Source of the DNA: Enoplolaimus lenunculus
Lineage: Eukaryota; Nematoda; Enoplea; Enoplida; Thoracostomopsidae
DNA length: 64,000 nt
Assembly: GCA_030248215.1 (NCBI GenBank)
Contig: JASANG010000992.1
Span: 1 to 64,000 of the forward strand
Direction of reading: 5' to 3'
Of the stretch, positions 12,046-24,577 are shown in pieces; position 1 is the stretch's first letter, and each line of letters opens with the position of its first letter. The position numbers and the translations under genes were made by a program. The notes under the pieces are model-generated. The model was not told the DNA's origin and did not search any database. It saw only the letters and a list, made by a program, of their open reading frames with translations.

Positions 12046-13292
12046 ACTGCATTTTTCGTCGACTATACGTGTCGACCGTGTGCTGCCAGCTACCATACAT
12101 ACAGAGGACTGCACTATATTGCATGTGCACATAACAGACAAGCATGTCTCACATGCTTTACAGACAAAACAGGTATATTCACAGTACTTCGGAGAAACGG
12201 TTCTTCTCGACCGTGCAGTTCTGACAGTCTCCTATCGTGGATCCGAAACGTTTGAGAACCCGGTATCTATGCTCCTAATAGGTGCATTTCAAGTTTTATA
12301 TTTCTAACTCGGATGTTTCTGCAATTTTGTCACTAGCTACGTATTACTAATGCAAATATTAATAATTAGGGCATGACGATACGAAAACTGGGAAATTGAA
12401 AGACTCTACGACTCGAAAACTTGAAGACTGGGAAAACGACTGGCGGCGGCAATTATTCTCAATATGCAAATATGTCAGTACACTTTATGCATGAAACCGC
12501 GTGTTTTTACCTGGCTCCCAATTTCGCTCTGCTGTAACAATGAGCATACTCGATCGGGCCATCGCCATTCTAATATAAAAGTCCAAAAATTTGAATGCAT
12601 AAAAATGTTGCCGTTTGTATTTTTGTACTCCGAGGTTCTGATTTCGAGGCGGACGGCTTCGCACGACATACATTTCGAAGCAATCACAATGCAATTGCTA
12701 TGCGTATTGTGTTTAGCCTTGCCGGTTCGCATACGCGGAGCCTCCGTTGTAGTTGGTGAAAGTTATCTGCTATTAATATAAAACGTAGATGTGACTTTTC
12801 ACTATTTTGATCATTCTTGACAAGATACCTCTAGTGTTGAGAAATAAACTTCGAAAAATTTAACGGCAGCTTTTTAATCTGATTTTACGTTTTTCATTTT
12901 AATTTTAGCGTGGTTGGAACCAGAAGTGATTGTAAAGCGGAAGCACAGGGCCTTGCTGGCCCATTATCGGCATGAAAACTGATTGCGCTATACTTCTTTT
13001 GTGGACGGACGGAGCCGGAACCCTTACTTGCGTGGTAAAGGATGGTTTCGTTGGATAGGTGCTACGCGGATGCGCAGCACACCACAGATCGGTACAACCG
13101 AAGGAGATACGGAATGCAGGAGTCTGGTAATCGTTCCCATCGAATGAAGTGTTGTGACGAACCGCTTACGGCGACGGATCGCAACGGAATAATTGACTGC
13201 TTCCCATAAACGATGTAATACAATCGATCTCCCGTAAGGTAGCGCCCGTCGGTGGTATCTGGGAGAAAAGCAGCTGGGCCGGGAAGAAAATT

Positions 13293-13610
13293 GGCCCATG
13301 TATAGAACAGGGCCGGATTGTTTTCCGGAGGGGCCATAATAGAGCCAGTTTAAGCTTTAGACTAAATTTTTTGCTTAGGCTTAGAGCTTAGGCTTTAGAC
13401 TTATGCTTAGGAATACGCTCATATTTTACTGTTCCGGTCCTGTTCGTGAATCGAATTTGACCCTGGCGGAGTCGAAATTTGATTCAGTTTGTGTAATACA
13501 AGGAAAATATGAGCATCCTTCAGCGTGAGTCTAAAGCCTAAGCTCTAACCTGATTTTAGTCTAAAGCTTAAAGTCAGAAAAACAATAGGCCTGTTCTTAT
13601 ACATGGGGCC
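13293..13610. mobile_element. TTAGGC-bearing TIR element at the palindrome axis
   Basis: The palindrome's axis falls in this segment. The outer ends read ggcccatgtatagaacag on the left and, in reverse complement, the same termini on the right (13,590-13,610). Inside lie mirrored blocks of degenerate TTAGGC-type hexamers at 13,350-13,425 and 13,510-13,570. This is the architecture of the TIR element family seen singly at 20,611-20,776 and 59,408-59,574. The unpaired core (about 13,425-13,510) contains the motif ggcggagtcgaa, typical of another foldback family in this window (51,022-51,229 and 62,330-62,544), so two families are nested here. The arms are most diverged next to this axis. Confidence 0.75.
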
Positions 13611-14834
13611 AATTTTCTTCCCAGCTGCTTTTCTCCCAGATACAGCCAACGGTGGAAAATATGTCACTACATCGTTTATGGGAAGCATCATATTCGTCCC
13701 GAATTGCCGTCGCCGTAGCGGTTCGTCACAACACTTCATTCGATGGGACCTGCCCAGACTCCTGCATTCCGTATCTCCTTCGGTTGTACCGAATTGTGTG
13801 TGCGCGTCCGTGGCTCCTCAACGAAACCATCCTACCACGCAGAGTAAGGGTTCCGGTCCCGTCCGTCCGCAAAAGAAGTATAGCGCAATCAGGTTTCATG
13901 CCGATAATGGGCCAGCAAGGCCCTGTGCTTCCGCTTTACAATCACTTCTGGTTCCAACCACGCTAAAATTAAAATGAAAAACGTAAAGTAGATTAAAAAG
14001 TTGCGTTTAAATTTTTCGAAGTTTATTTCTCAACACTAGAGGTATCTTGTCAAGAATGATCATAAAATAGTAAAAAGTGATATCTACCGTTTTTTTATAT
14101 TAATAACAGATAACTTTCACCAACTACAACGGAGGCTCCGCATATGCGAACCGGCAAGGCTAAACACAATACGCATAGCAATTGCATTGTAAATACTTAA
14201 AAATGTATGTCGTGCGAAGCCGTCCCCTCAAAAGATCAAAACCTCGAAAATTACAAAAAATAACAAACGGCAACATTTTTATACATTAAATTTTTGGACT
14301 TTGTGTAAAATAGCGATGGCCGATGATGCTCATTGTTACAGCGGAGCGAAATTGGGAGCCAGGTAAAAACACGCGGTTTCATGCATAAAGTGTACTGACA
14401 TATTTTCATATTGAGATAATTGCCGCCACCAATCATTTTCCCAGTCTTCAAGTTTTCGAGTCGTAGAGTCTTTCAATTTCCCAGTTTTCTATCGTCATGC
14501 CCTAATTATTAATATTTGCATTAAGTAATACGTAGCTAATGACAAAATTGCAGAAACATCTCGGAGTTGAGAAATATAAAACTTGAAATGCACCTATTAG
14601 GAGCATAGATACCGGGTTCTCAAACGTTTCGGATCCACGATAGGAGACTGTCAGAACTGCACGGTCGAGAAGAACCGTTTCTCCGAAGTACTGTGAATAT
14701 ACCTGTTTTGTCTGTAAAGCATGTGAGACATGCTTGTCTGTTATGTGCACATGCAATATAGTGCAGTCCTCTGTATGTATGGTAGCTGGCAGCACACGGT
14801 CGACACGTATAGTCGACGAAAAATGCAGTTGGAC

Positions 14835-15172
14835 AGGCGGGCTACGTGGCGTAGAGGTAACGGGGTCTGCTTGACACGCAGAAGGTCGCTAGTTTGAAAC
14901 CACCTGTAACACGCTTTTCCAGCTGCTTTGTAAAAGGTTTGATGTCCCGGTTTCTATGACTGACATTTGTCAGTTTGAAAACCTATCGCTAACTTATTAT
15001 AGATGCTGTACGCATTCAAGAATATAGTTCTAGGTAGGAACCGGGATTTCAGACCTTCGAACTAAGGAGCTGGAAGCTGGGAAATCGGGCTACCGGAGCT
15101 TGGTTGCAATTCTCAGCCTACGGATCCTTAAGCGAATACTCTACCACTGCGCCACGCAGTCCGCCCATGCTG
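14835..15172. mobile_element. Pair of opposed tRNA-derived SINE heads (right arm)
   Basis: Mirror of 11,703-12,045. The Val-like head is on the plus strand at about 14,839-14,912 and the other head on the minus strand at about 15,170-15,098. Confidence 0.7.
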
Positions 15173-16016
15173 CCAACCAGCATACATACAGTGCACTGCA
15201 CTATATTGCCTGTGCACATAGCGAACAAGCATGTCTCACATGCTTACACGGACATAAAACTACGTTTGCTATTGTGCCACACCACGTATACCCACAACTG
15301 CACGGGTTGTTTTAAAAATATTCTGCAGGACGTTTTTACTAGAAAATACTGTTAATATACATCTGATTGCTAAGCCTGATTTTACCAAATTTTTAGTTAC
15401 TCATGACACGGGTAGTTATAAAACAAATAGTTTCCTGTTCTATTAATATTGGTTCCGAGCTCCGACATTCCCGTCATCCTCGCTGCTTTCAGCCATGCGT
15501 CGGCGGTTAACGCGCCGTTTTCAGAACATCTAAAACTAAAACCAATATTTCTGCACAGGTTCTGACTTACCAATCTTTTAATATGTTCCGAAAAATGCTA
15601 AACTGTATATTTAGAAACAACGCGAAAAGCGCAAACCACGCAGATAATTGTAGTTCTTAACGTTTCCGAACAATTCGCGCCAGGTTTGATTACAGATGAA
15701 CAAAGATTGACTTTAGACACATAATATGTGGGTAGGTAATTTATTATCAAAACATCGGTGTATTTTTGCATAAATTTTCATAATTTCTTAAGTATTATAG
15801 ACGCCCATGCACAACATTCGCTTATATGATACACTCGAGTCATGTGCTGCCTGCAGATGTGCACAATGCCTGATTTCCTACGACATACATTTTGACAGAT
15901 ATATATTGTTTAGGCTGCAAATAATACTAATACTAGTCGTTTTATAGGTAGCGTTAGATGAGTCAATACGCTATTGATGCTGTTTAATTGATCGATCAGG
16001 GACGTGCTCCAAAAAT

Positions 16017-18110
16017 ATGAAGTCATGTCCAAAGTGCAAAAGCAATGACTACAATAACAGGTTTTTCAAGTTGATGGTGAACATTTGCGGCCATTCGTTA
16101 TGCGAAAATTGTGTCAATAATGTATTTGCTCGCAACTCAGCTCCATGCCCGACATGCGGGAAAACTCTGAAAAAGACAGCGTTTTGGAAACAAACGTTTG
16201 ATGATCCTAAGATTGAGAAAGAAGTATACTGGAGAAAGAAATTGTCGAAAACTTATTGTTTGAAAGGTACATGAGTCTTAAAACACAGCATGGTTAGACT
16301 ACCTTGCCATATGATACATATCTGTAAAAATTGTATTCTGGAACTGACTAATTATAAATATCAACAACGAGTTATGAACCGCAAAGTCTGTTGTAAACGA
16401 AAGCTTTAAGCTTAGGCAAATGGTATTAATATTAGTTTTTATTGAAGTTTAATTGGACACAAGTTTTTTCTGAAAAAACGGCTTAAGTTTTGTACTAGCG
16501 CTAATTGAAGTTTATTGTTGTTTGTCGATTTCCAAAACTGTTGTGTTATTTTTTACGACTCCATATCTTACCTTCATTATCAAATTCGTTTGTTTTGCGT
16601 ACATGTGGCTGGAATCAAATAACACTTGTTCAATTCTAAGGAACGTTGTTTTAAATTTTTTACAGATGATGACTTTCAAGATCTGAGAAGCTACAACGAC
16701 TATCTGGAAAGATTTGAAACGGTCGTAAGTAACCTGGTAAATGATACAGATGTCGAAAATACATTGGCGGAAATTGAACGATTTGAGCGTGAGTATAGCG
16801 ATGCAATAGAACAAAGCAGGTGAGTACATATTTAATTGTTGCAGGGGTTTTTAAATTAGCAATGCTTAATACGAAAATAGAAATTTAAACTTTTTGGTTA
16901 TTTTACTGTTCCGGAGTTCTTAGGCGTTTATAGTACGCCGGAATGCACCACGCGGCAAGTATACAGCCACTTGAACAGCACCCCTCAGCGGATGTGCAAA
17001 AGTATATACTAGGGTGCAACCGGACATTTGGCTCTTACAGGACCGCAACATCCGGCTCCGGAATGCAACATAGCCGGATTTATGACCAAACTCACAACAT
17101 TTTGCCTTGAATTTTGTTTGAAATGATAGTATAAGTTGGTGTTGAAATATATAACAGTTAGCATAACTTTTTCGGTGGTGTACCAATACTACGGCTTCGT
17201 TGACGACGAAAGTTTATGCATAATTTTCATAGATGTAACGTTTCAAATTTTTGCCGATTAGCTCGCGTCAACCTAACTTACTGCCGTATACTCGAGGATC
17301 TGCTATCGTGAAACAGTTGTTTATATAACGAAAACTGTCATGATCTCTGGTTTGGAAAAGTTCGAAGTTTATAGGCTACTTGTGTTTGGATTTTAAATTG
17401 TATATATTTTCCAAAGTTTTGTTTTTAAAATTTCTAAAAAATACTTTTTAAAAAGGTATGGTTTCAGAAATCGAAAAAGTACGGACGAAAAATGGGTACT
17501 TAATCAACTGAAAGATGAAGAAAACTATCGCGAACGGGTTCGTGGTTTCAGACGGCACGACACGGGTTATTGTGGCGGACCTGAATTGTCAACAGGTGTT
17601 AATGCAAGTAGTACATTAGCTGCCGTGGCACGTGTTCCCCCAGCAGCTAAAAGCAGTCGCAAAGCCGATAGCTCGCAAGTGCGAGTCGATTTAATAAAGG
17701 AACTAATGAGCTCTGATTTGCCGGCGGATATTTTAATTGCTCGGAAACGGAAAGAAAACGAAGACAACTTCAGTGAAGTATCACAGGCCTCTGTGGAGGG
17801 ACTTGTCGCAAATCAAGCCAAGTACATTTTTGCACAACCTGAAAGCTTTGTTAATATTCGTAATAGCGATATGAGTAATGGTGCTGTGCCCAAATCGCAA
17901 CCGTATCAGTATGTTGAACCTGATTTTCAAGCGGTCTGGCTTGGACCTAAATTGCCTAAAGTTACCGAATTGGATAGACTTGGGTATACCCAGTTTATTA
18001 AGGCGGTTCCGGTGTCGGAACAAGCCGCAGGGTACAGGTCGTCTATTGGCTGTCACAGAGCGCTTACGGAAGCTTATTGTGATTTGTTTTGGTTTGGGTC
18101 ATTGGAGTAA
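16017..18110 (+). CDS. MNAT1: CDK-activating kinase assembly factor MAT1 (intact copy)
   Basis: Exons 16,017-16,266, 16,666-16,819 and 17,468-18,110 join in phase (1, then 2) with GT-AG introns to give 348 codons plus stop; human MAT1 has 309. MAT1 bridges CDK7 and cyclin H in CAK and tethers CAK to TFIIH in the nucleus. An N-terminal C3HC4 RING finger is visible: C4, C7, C24, H26, C29, C32, C44 and C47, with the typical run LMVNICGHSLCENC. Exon 2 encodes the conserved YNDYLERFETVV segment. Exon 3 encodes SSDLPADILIA and the C-terminal cyclin H/CDK7-binding part ending GCHRALTEAYCDLFW. The start is set at the Met just before the RING, as in other MAT1 proteins; an upstream ATG at 15,959 meets a stop after nine codons. 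The linker before SSDLP is longer and less conserved than in vertebrates. It lies in the right arm of the palindrome. Confidence 0.94.
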
Positions 18111-18360
18111 TTGTATCACAGATGTTTGGTAGTAATTGCGCGGTACGGTATGGTATGGATAAAACGGTGTTGATTTTATTATATTGGACCTTGGCTTTCG
18201 TAGTCGTTTAGCCAAAGCTGATCGAGAAACAAAATAGTGGAATATGTTTGAATGGCTCAGTCGTTTTCAGGATTTTGATTGTTTGTTATTGGACAAGGTA
18301 ATTTTTGTAGGCGGCTTGTGTTGTTCCTAGTTGTGTAGTTCAAAGATGGCCTTGTGATAG

Positions 18361-18785
18361 TCAGGGTATAATTGGGTTTTCACTTCTGTTTCCTGAAAAA
18401 ATCCGTGTCCGTTTCCGTATGCAAATACCAGGGTATATACGGATAGTAAACAAAACGGAAAAGAAAAACTATTTTGAAGTATAAAAGTTTCAAAGATGTT
18501 TTATTGTTCTGCCAACGCAATTGAAGCGTGCAAATATTCACGGCTCTTTCTAATTTGAAGAAAAAATCGTGGATGCTTCGAAATTTTCAAGATTTTGGGT
18601 GAATTTCAAAATTTTTATTTCATTTCGACTATTAGCAGCGTCTCCAAAATGAAAAATTGCCAGATATATAAGAGATATATAACTACGTAACTTTGAGCAT
18701 AAAAAATAGAATTTCCGTTATTTCTAAAGCGGAAACGGACACCGATTTTTACCGGAAATGGAATCGGATATTTGATTACACCATG
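18361..18785. mobile_element. Short element with GGATATCCGGTTACACC-type ends (right arm)
   Basis: Mirror of 8,084-8,510. Alignment to 49,723-50,098 runs over most of its length (for example gttctgccaacgcaa and gcaaatattca are shared). Confidence 0.75.
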
Positions 18786-20610
18786 GGAAATACCAAAAAC
18801 TCAATCTTTATGCTGGTATGGAATGGAATGTATTATGAGAAGAGAAGTGTATTTGCAACTGAGGTAAAAGTGATGTTATTTTTAAGAATTGATTTGTACT
18901 CGCAATGCAGTGTTTTGGCAAGAATCAAACGCGGACACGAGTAATGGTATTGTGCTGTAATACTTAGTACCCCGGTTAAGTTTTGTTATTTGGGGGTTGC
19001 AATACGCGTAGACTAACGCTTGCGCCAATGAAAGTAAATTGGTTCAATCGGTGTGGTTTATGTTGTTTTTAAGTAAATTTTATTTGTTCAGAGTTTTAAT
19101 GTCGACAGTTCATGACATACTCGGCTGGCTTAAAATACTGGGAGGCTTTTGTGTTAGATTGCTTTTAGTGGGTTGCAACAAAGTTTTATGTTTTGGGGTC
19201 AACTTGAAACTTGCCTGCATTGTAGCATTTGTGTTTCTGCGAGCGTGATTAATAGCGTCACAGCGTAATTTTTGAACTGTTTCGAAAATACGCAGGATTT
19301 CTCGGGTTCATACAGCGCAGTTAGAGATTTGGAATGGTCCATATAAAGATCAGGGGCGGAACGTTTTTCTGTGGGACTAGAAAAAAGTAACGCCATGACG
19401 CTATGTTGGAACGCTTTAACAATTTACTGAAAAAAGCTTACTGTATTTTGACGGATATCTATGTATACTTGAGCTATACTCTGAGCTTATATCGGTGCTG
19501 ACCTTAATAAGCCGAAGGACTTTTACCGGTACTGTGGCAAGTGCTACTGGAGGTCCGTAACCGCAGTATAAGCATATTCCTAAACAGCGTAACGATAAGC
19601 ATATTCCTAAGTGTCAGCTTAAGGATACGCATAAGTGTATGCAAAAAATACTTTTCTGGTACATTATTAATGTATATACACTTAAAATATATTGCGTGCG
19701 GTAGCGGCCTAGTGCTGTATATACAGCAAACGGCTGCTATATTTTTGTGACAATGCAGTCGTCTACGCTATTAAATTTTGGACTACAGCAGCTGTAGCCG
19801 CTGGTTTGAACCGAGAAACGGCAACCGTCTACGGGTTGCAACGTGGCAAACAGCAATCGTCAGCGGCAAATGAATTGAAAGTACAGTAGCTGTCAGTAAA
19901 AGGCTTAATTCGAAAACACGGTCAGACCGCTACTAATAGTAAAATATAACAAAATTTTGAAAGTATAAGCTATCTTTTACAAATCGAAATGCATTGTCAG
20001 ATACTGAAAATATTTTTGCTACGGCAAGTGTCATTGCTTTATTAAGTGTGTAACAGTTGAAGGCAGTCGTCTAAAGTGTCGATATGAATTTCAACCGCGT
20101 GTTATTGAGATATTGTGGGCTATGCATAAGCTTAGTCTATTGTACTACAACGAATAAATGTTAACCCCTGAAAGTAGCTGGGGCAGACATCATAGATCGC
20201 AGCTGGCAGGTTGCTTATGTTGTGAAGATTTGTGCTATATCGACTTGAACAAATATATATCTTGCGAGCAAGTTTATTGTGGAAAATACATAACAAAGCG
20301 ATATGCGGTTATCAGTAGCCGTCTGACTATGTTTATTGGTTTGGGATTGAATTTTGTTGTCCAACGTCTTTGTCGCTCGATGACTCCTGAATGCTCTGGG
20401 GAGCATGTGGGTGTAACCGGATATCCGATACCGGTTTTATATTCGGCAAAGAACCGATTTCCGTATATATAATAGAAGGGTGTTATTGGGTATAGATTTT
20501 TGAATTATACCAGCTTGAAGTAATATCTGACAGGGATAAGGTCAGTTGGTAGAAACGGCGGCGGTATGATTTTATTTCGGAGGTGTGAGTTAGGTTGTGT
20601 ATGTGATGTT

Positions 20611-20776
20611 GGCCCATGTACACATCAGGCGCGGAACATTTTTCTGTGGGACTAGAAAAGAGTAAGCTTAAGCATTAGACTAATTTTTTTGCTTGGCTTA
20701 GGCTTAGGCTTACGCTTAGGCTTAGGATTAGGCATATGCTTATAATACTGTTCCGGCCCTGTTCTTTACATTGGCC
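20611..20776. mobile_element. TTAGGC-bearing TIR element, complete copy (right arm)
   Basis: Ends are ggcccatgtacacatcag and (inverted) ggccaatgtaaagaacag. The middle is about nine TTAGGC-like hexamers in a row with single-base variants (ttacgc, ttagga). No coding capacity. This copy and 59,408-59,574 define the family. Confidence 0.85.
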
Positions 20777-21309
20777 GTGTTGTATAATTAAAAATAAGAT
20801 ATTAATTTTAGTACGCTTGTAAATGTGGTTGTTTTTGCTCTTCTTTTTTTGAATTTTTGGAAAAATAGCCGGGAGATCAGAATATTGTCTAAAGATGTAA
20901 GCTGTTACGCACAGAGTAAATTGTTTTAGTTGGGAAAAGTTTGAGTAATTGTTGCTGAAATCTGTCTGTATCGCGTTTATAGCGTCGAATACAAAATGGT
21001 GCGATAAGGATTTTGGAAAATGTTTATGTTGATCCAAATCCAGAATTCATGCTGAAAAATTTCCTAAAAAAACCCTGGACAAAAATTATAAAGGAGATTA
21101 AAGCCTAAGTGTGCGGCTTCCAGCTGTGCCGTTGGTCTTATAGCTTAATCTAGCTCGCATAGCTTAACCTAACTGTCTTATCAGATCTGGCGCTCACAAT
21201 TTAGGTATTACGACAGTTTGTCACCCGATAACTCGTCCACTCGACATGTAAAAGCTGAAATTTCATTGGTTCCACAATTCGTCACCCATCATTTATTTCT
21301 TAGGGTTAT

Positions 21310-21450
21310 GGCTCATGTTACTTTAAGGGGCGTCCAGGTTTCTGGTGGATTTATAAAAGAGTAGGTTTCGATTCTAGATTACATTTTTAGCTCAGGCTTA
21401 GGCTTAGGAATACGCTTAATCTACTGTTACATCTCAAAAATAACATGGGT
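21310..21450. mobile_element. TTAGGC-bearing TIR element, ATGTTAC subfamily (right arm)
   Basis: Mirror of 5,407-5,553. The termini ggctcatgttactttaag and (inverted) acccatgtta are visible, with tcaggcttaggcttagg inside. Confidence 0.75.
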
Positions 21451-21589
21451 CAGGATTATAATTCGCTTAGGATTAAGCTTAAAATTGTCGGGCGACGAAT
21501 TGTCGTAGATTCTGCAATTGAATAAGCAGACATCTGACTCGATTCTGCTTTTCTGCGAAATTAATTTCGAAAGTACATAATCACTTTTA

Positions 21590-21750
21590 AGCTTTAGACT
21601 ATTTTTGTTTGGCTTAGGCTTGGGCTTACGAATATGCTCATTGTTACGCTTAGGCTTAGGCTTAGACTTACGAATATGCTCATTGTTACGTTTAGGCTTA
21701 GGCTTAGGAATATGCCTGTAATACTGTTCCGCCCCTGTTCTTTACATTGC
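21590..21750. mobile_element. TTAGGC-bearing TIR element, one end only (right arm)
   Basis: Mirror of 5,105-5,270. Reading on the plus strand it shows several gcttag-type units in a row interrupted by acgaatatgctcattg, ending with the TIR motif at 21,720-21,750. Confidence 0.75.
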
Positions 21751-21778
21751 CGATCGTTTTGAACCTGAAGAATATTAT

Positions 21779-21780
<2 letters not shown>

Positions 21781-21814
<34 letters not shown>
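21781..21814. repeat. Poly-A tract (right arm)
   Basis: An uninterrupted A run of about 34 bases at the mirror position of 4,902-4,952. The roughly 200-250 bp found around the left tract are missing here. Confidence 0.95.
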
Positions 21815-21816
<2 letters not shown>

Positions 21817-22845
21817 ATACACAATATACCACGCGAAAAGAAAGCAAACCGTATTTTTTGTATTAAGGGTTAGTGCTGAAATTGGCATTTTGGCTTTTCG
21901 CTCGCAAGCTTATCTCGCTGTATATATCGCCGGCCCCTGTTGGATGTATATCGAGTCGCTACTATCGGAGTTGATTGACGTTTAAGTTGTTTTTTATGTA
22001 TTTTTTTATGCTTTTTTTATAAACAATACATATGCGATTACTCACCGTTTCAGTTACCCAGTCGAGCAGTTTGGTTATCAAATGGGTACAGTGGTTCTGG
22101 TGTGGGGTTATATGTTGGTTGGTTTGGGATGCGTTTAACTTGCTGGGGGAGGGGGCAAAACTATTTTATGAGGGTTGTGCGGCTGAAATAGCAGGCTTAT
22201 GAGTGGGGTATCACGTTTGTAGGCGGAGCACTCAGTGACTACGAGCCCGGGTTGGGGTCGGTCCCGTGAACAAAGGTCGTGCAGGTGATTGTTATAACCG
22301 GAATTCTTGTTCCGTCCAGAATTCTTGCGAAAATTCAATTCCTGTTCCGGTTCCTGGTCCTGCATTCAAAAATGCAGGAACCGGAATTTTTACTGTTTTG
22401 TGGCAAATTATTCATAATCATTTAAATATTGGAAACTTTGTCTTTAAAAATTGTTATTTCGAAATGAGTGTTTTTGCAATTACTTCAATTTTGTTAATAA
22501 ACTGTTTCCGTTGTGTTTTCGCAAAACTTGATAATAAAATAGTGAAAATTCGTTTAAGCAGTTTTTTTTGGCTTTTTTCTAAAACGTTCAACAGTAATTC
22601 GGTAATGAAAATTATTTCAAATTCCGGTTCCTGTTCCTGCAAAACGAAGTCCCTGTTGGAACCCTGATATAGAAAGAACCTCAAAGTATCTTGGTTGTTA
22701 CTTGGACGAAGAGGTGTTATGGTTTTTCCCATATTTTCAAAAATCACCAGTTTGTGTGTGACTTGCGGTTGTTTTTATATGCGTAAAAATATGTATGAAC
22801 ATGTGCCAAAACTTAACATTTTCCACTTGTGCATCCTCCCACCAG

Positions 22846-23211
22846 CAGGGTGCAACCGGAATTCCGGTTTCGGTTCCGGCATATTTTCAGCTTCCGGTTC
22901 CGATAAATTTTTACCGGATTTAAAAATTCCGGTGTTATAATTTGGTCGTTTTCTTAACTTTGCTAATTTTTAAGAATCTCTTTTGAAATAAGCCATTGAT
23001 GGTGGATTTCACTTCAGTCGATGATGAAAATCTAAAATACAACAAATAAAATAAATACCTATGTTCGACTAAGGTTATATCACAAATAATACAGCAAAAA
23101 ATAAGATTAAAATGAAATTTTTGGTGAAATGCATTTTTCACTTTCCGGCTCCGGTTCCGGTAAAATTTTCAAATTCCGGTTCCGGTAAATTGTAATTCCG
23201 GTTGCACCCTG
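22846..23211. mobile_element. hAT-like MITE with 8-bp target duplication (right arm)
   Basis: Mirror of the element at 3,464-3,798, with the same CAGGGTGCAACCGG ends and the complementary 8-bp flank duplication cccaccag. It is about 30 bp longer, from extra CCGGTT-type units near one end. Confidence 0.92.
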
Positions 23212-23696
23212 CCCACCAGGAATTTCTGGATCCGCCAATGAGCCGGTCCATCCTGTCAGAAATGTCAGGAGCCGCCGTTGAATGGACGGACGCAAGGTTG
23301 AGCCCTTTGTCCTCAGTGGAAAACAGTTTGGTTATTAATATTTGACCGGTACTGACACAGTCTTGAACTGAAATTTTGTTGTATCGATTTGCCAATATTC
23401 AGCTAAAACTTTTCGGATTCAGCTGAGGTCCACAACCAGCCAATAGGTGACGGTAGTAGAAGAGATAGTTTTATCAAGGGGCAAGATAGATTTTGCTTGT
23501 ATAAAATTCTTTTAATGCTATATCAGCCACGGCCAGCAGGTTGAAGAGGTTCGTAGGGGGCGGCCTACGTAATTGCGGACCTGTCCCGCACCCCAAGTTC
23601 ATTCTATTTCTTGTTTATGATATTTGTGGAGTTTAAAGTGGTTTATTTTACCCTGCGGCTGAATACGGATACGGCAGCCGAGACAGAGAATGGTAT

Positions 23697-23865
23697 TTAT
23701 GTTTTGATGATATATAATATATATAAATAAATATATATTTATATATATTTTTTATATTATATAATTATATAATTTATATATAAATAAATATATGTATATA
23801 TACATATATATTTGTATATATGTATATATATTTATATATGTATATATACGTATATACATAATTGA
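23697..23865. repeat. TA-rich microsatellite (right arm)
   Basis: Mirror of the tract at 2,797-2,967, with several unit-level differences, as expected of a fast-changing simple repeat. Confidence 0.95.
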
Positions 23866-24298
23866 AATATGGTATTTGCAAGCAGTGTAGCTGTGTGGCT
23901 GCAAAATTCGTTGGTTCTTCAAATTGAAGCGATCGGATACGAAATTTTTGACAAAGTTACTGGAAGTATTAAGCCCCACCCTGAGACACGTGCGGGTACA
24001 ATTGAAAGTATTTAGTCGTAGGATAAGAAGAAATGTTTTGTTTATATTCTGTTAGTCCGATGAGATGCAGGTAATCATTGTTGTATATCTGCGTAGTCGC
24101 CTCATGTTTACGGTTTGGCTACGGGAAATTCTTAGCTATGGTTGAGATTTTTGCCAAAGCCTTAAAACCGTCAATGTGATGGAATCTTAATCCACGGGAT
24201 CTGTACTATTCGAAATTAAAATTAGCTTAAAATAGGCAATTATACAGACTGTGATTGATGAAAATTTGCGTTTAAGTTATTTTTGTGGATTGTTTATG

Positions 24299-24577
24299 AA
24301 GCCTTATTCAAACGTGTAAGTTTTTGATGCGAGAACTTGTAGCTGCAACTTGCACTTGCTAGTTTTGTCCAAAATTCCGTTCGAAAAACTTGCAGCTGTA
24401 AATACTTCATTAAAAATCATGGCAAGGAATTTAGTTCACATGTTTGAATAACCATACAAGTTCGTTGAATTTATTGCAGCCGCTTTCTTATTGGCTGATG
24501 AAAAAAATGTAAGTTCTGCGTGCAATTTACAGCTGCAAGTTCTTGCAGCAAAAACTTGCACGTGTGAATAGGGCTTT
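24299..24577. mobile_element. Short TIR element with TTGCAGC-rich ends (right arm)
   Basis: Mirror copy of the element at 2,076-2,353, with the same terminal inverted repeats. Confidence 0.8.

Larger units (their letters stand above)
50..13330. repeat. Left arm of a giant inverted repeat
   Basis: The sequence here reappears as its reverse complement at about 13,575-26,600. Paired landmarks show this: the stretch at 296-493 equals 26,156-26,353, MNAT1 exon 3 at 8,760-9,403 equals 17,468-18,110, and the SINE pair at 11,703-12,045 equals 14,835-15,172. Long stretches are identical; differences are mostly short indels plus a few substitutions. The match fades outward over roughly 50-150, so the arm either ends here or its outer edge is diverged. 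Apart from the MNAT1 copy at 8,760-10,855 I see no gene in this arm; 50-8,759 and 10,856-13,330 hold only repeats and unrecognised AT-rich DNA. It is about 200-250 bp longer than the right arm, largely from extra sequence at about 4,800-5,090. Confidence 0.95.

Noticed and set aside
12464-12781. 105-codon open frame in the left arm near the axis
   Set aside because: No recognisable family, overlapping frames on the other strand of similar length, and the mirror copy in the right arm (about 14,100-14,450) does not keep the frame. Treated as chance.
20690-20760. True chromosome end or interstitial telomere from a fusion
   Set aside because: The hexamers are degenerate, few in number and enclosed by transposon-like inverted ends that recur at other sites.
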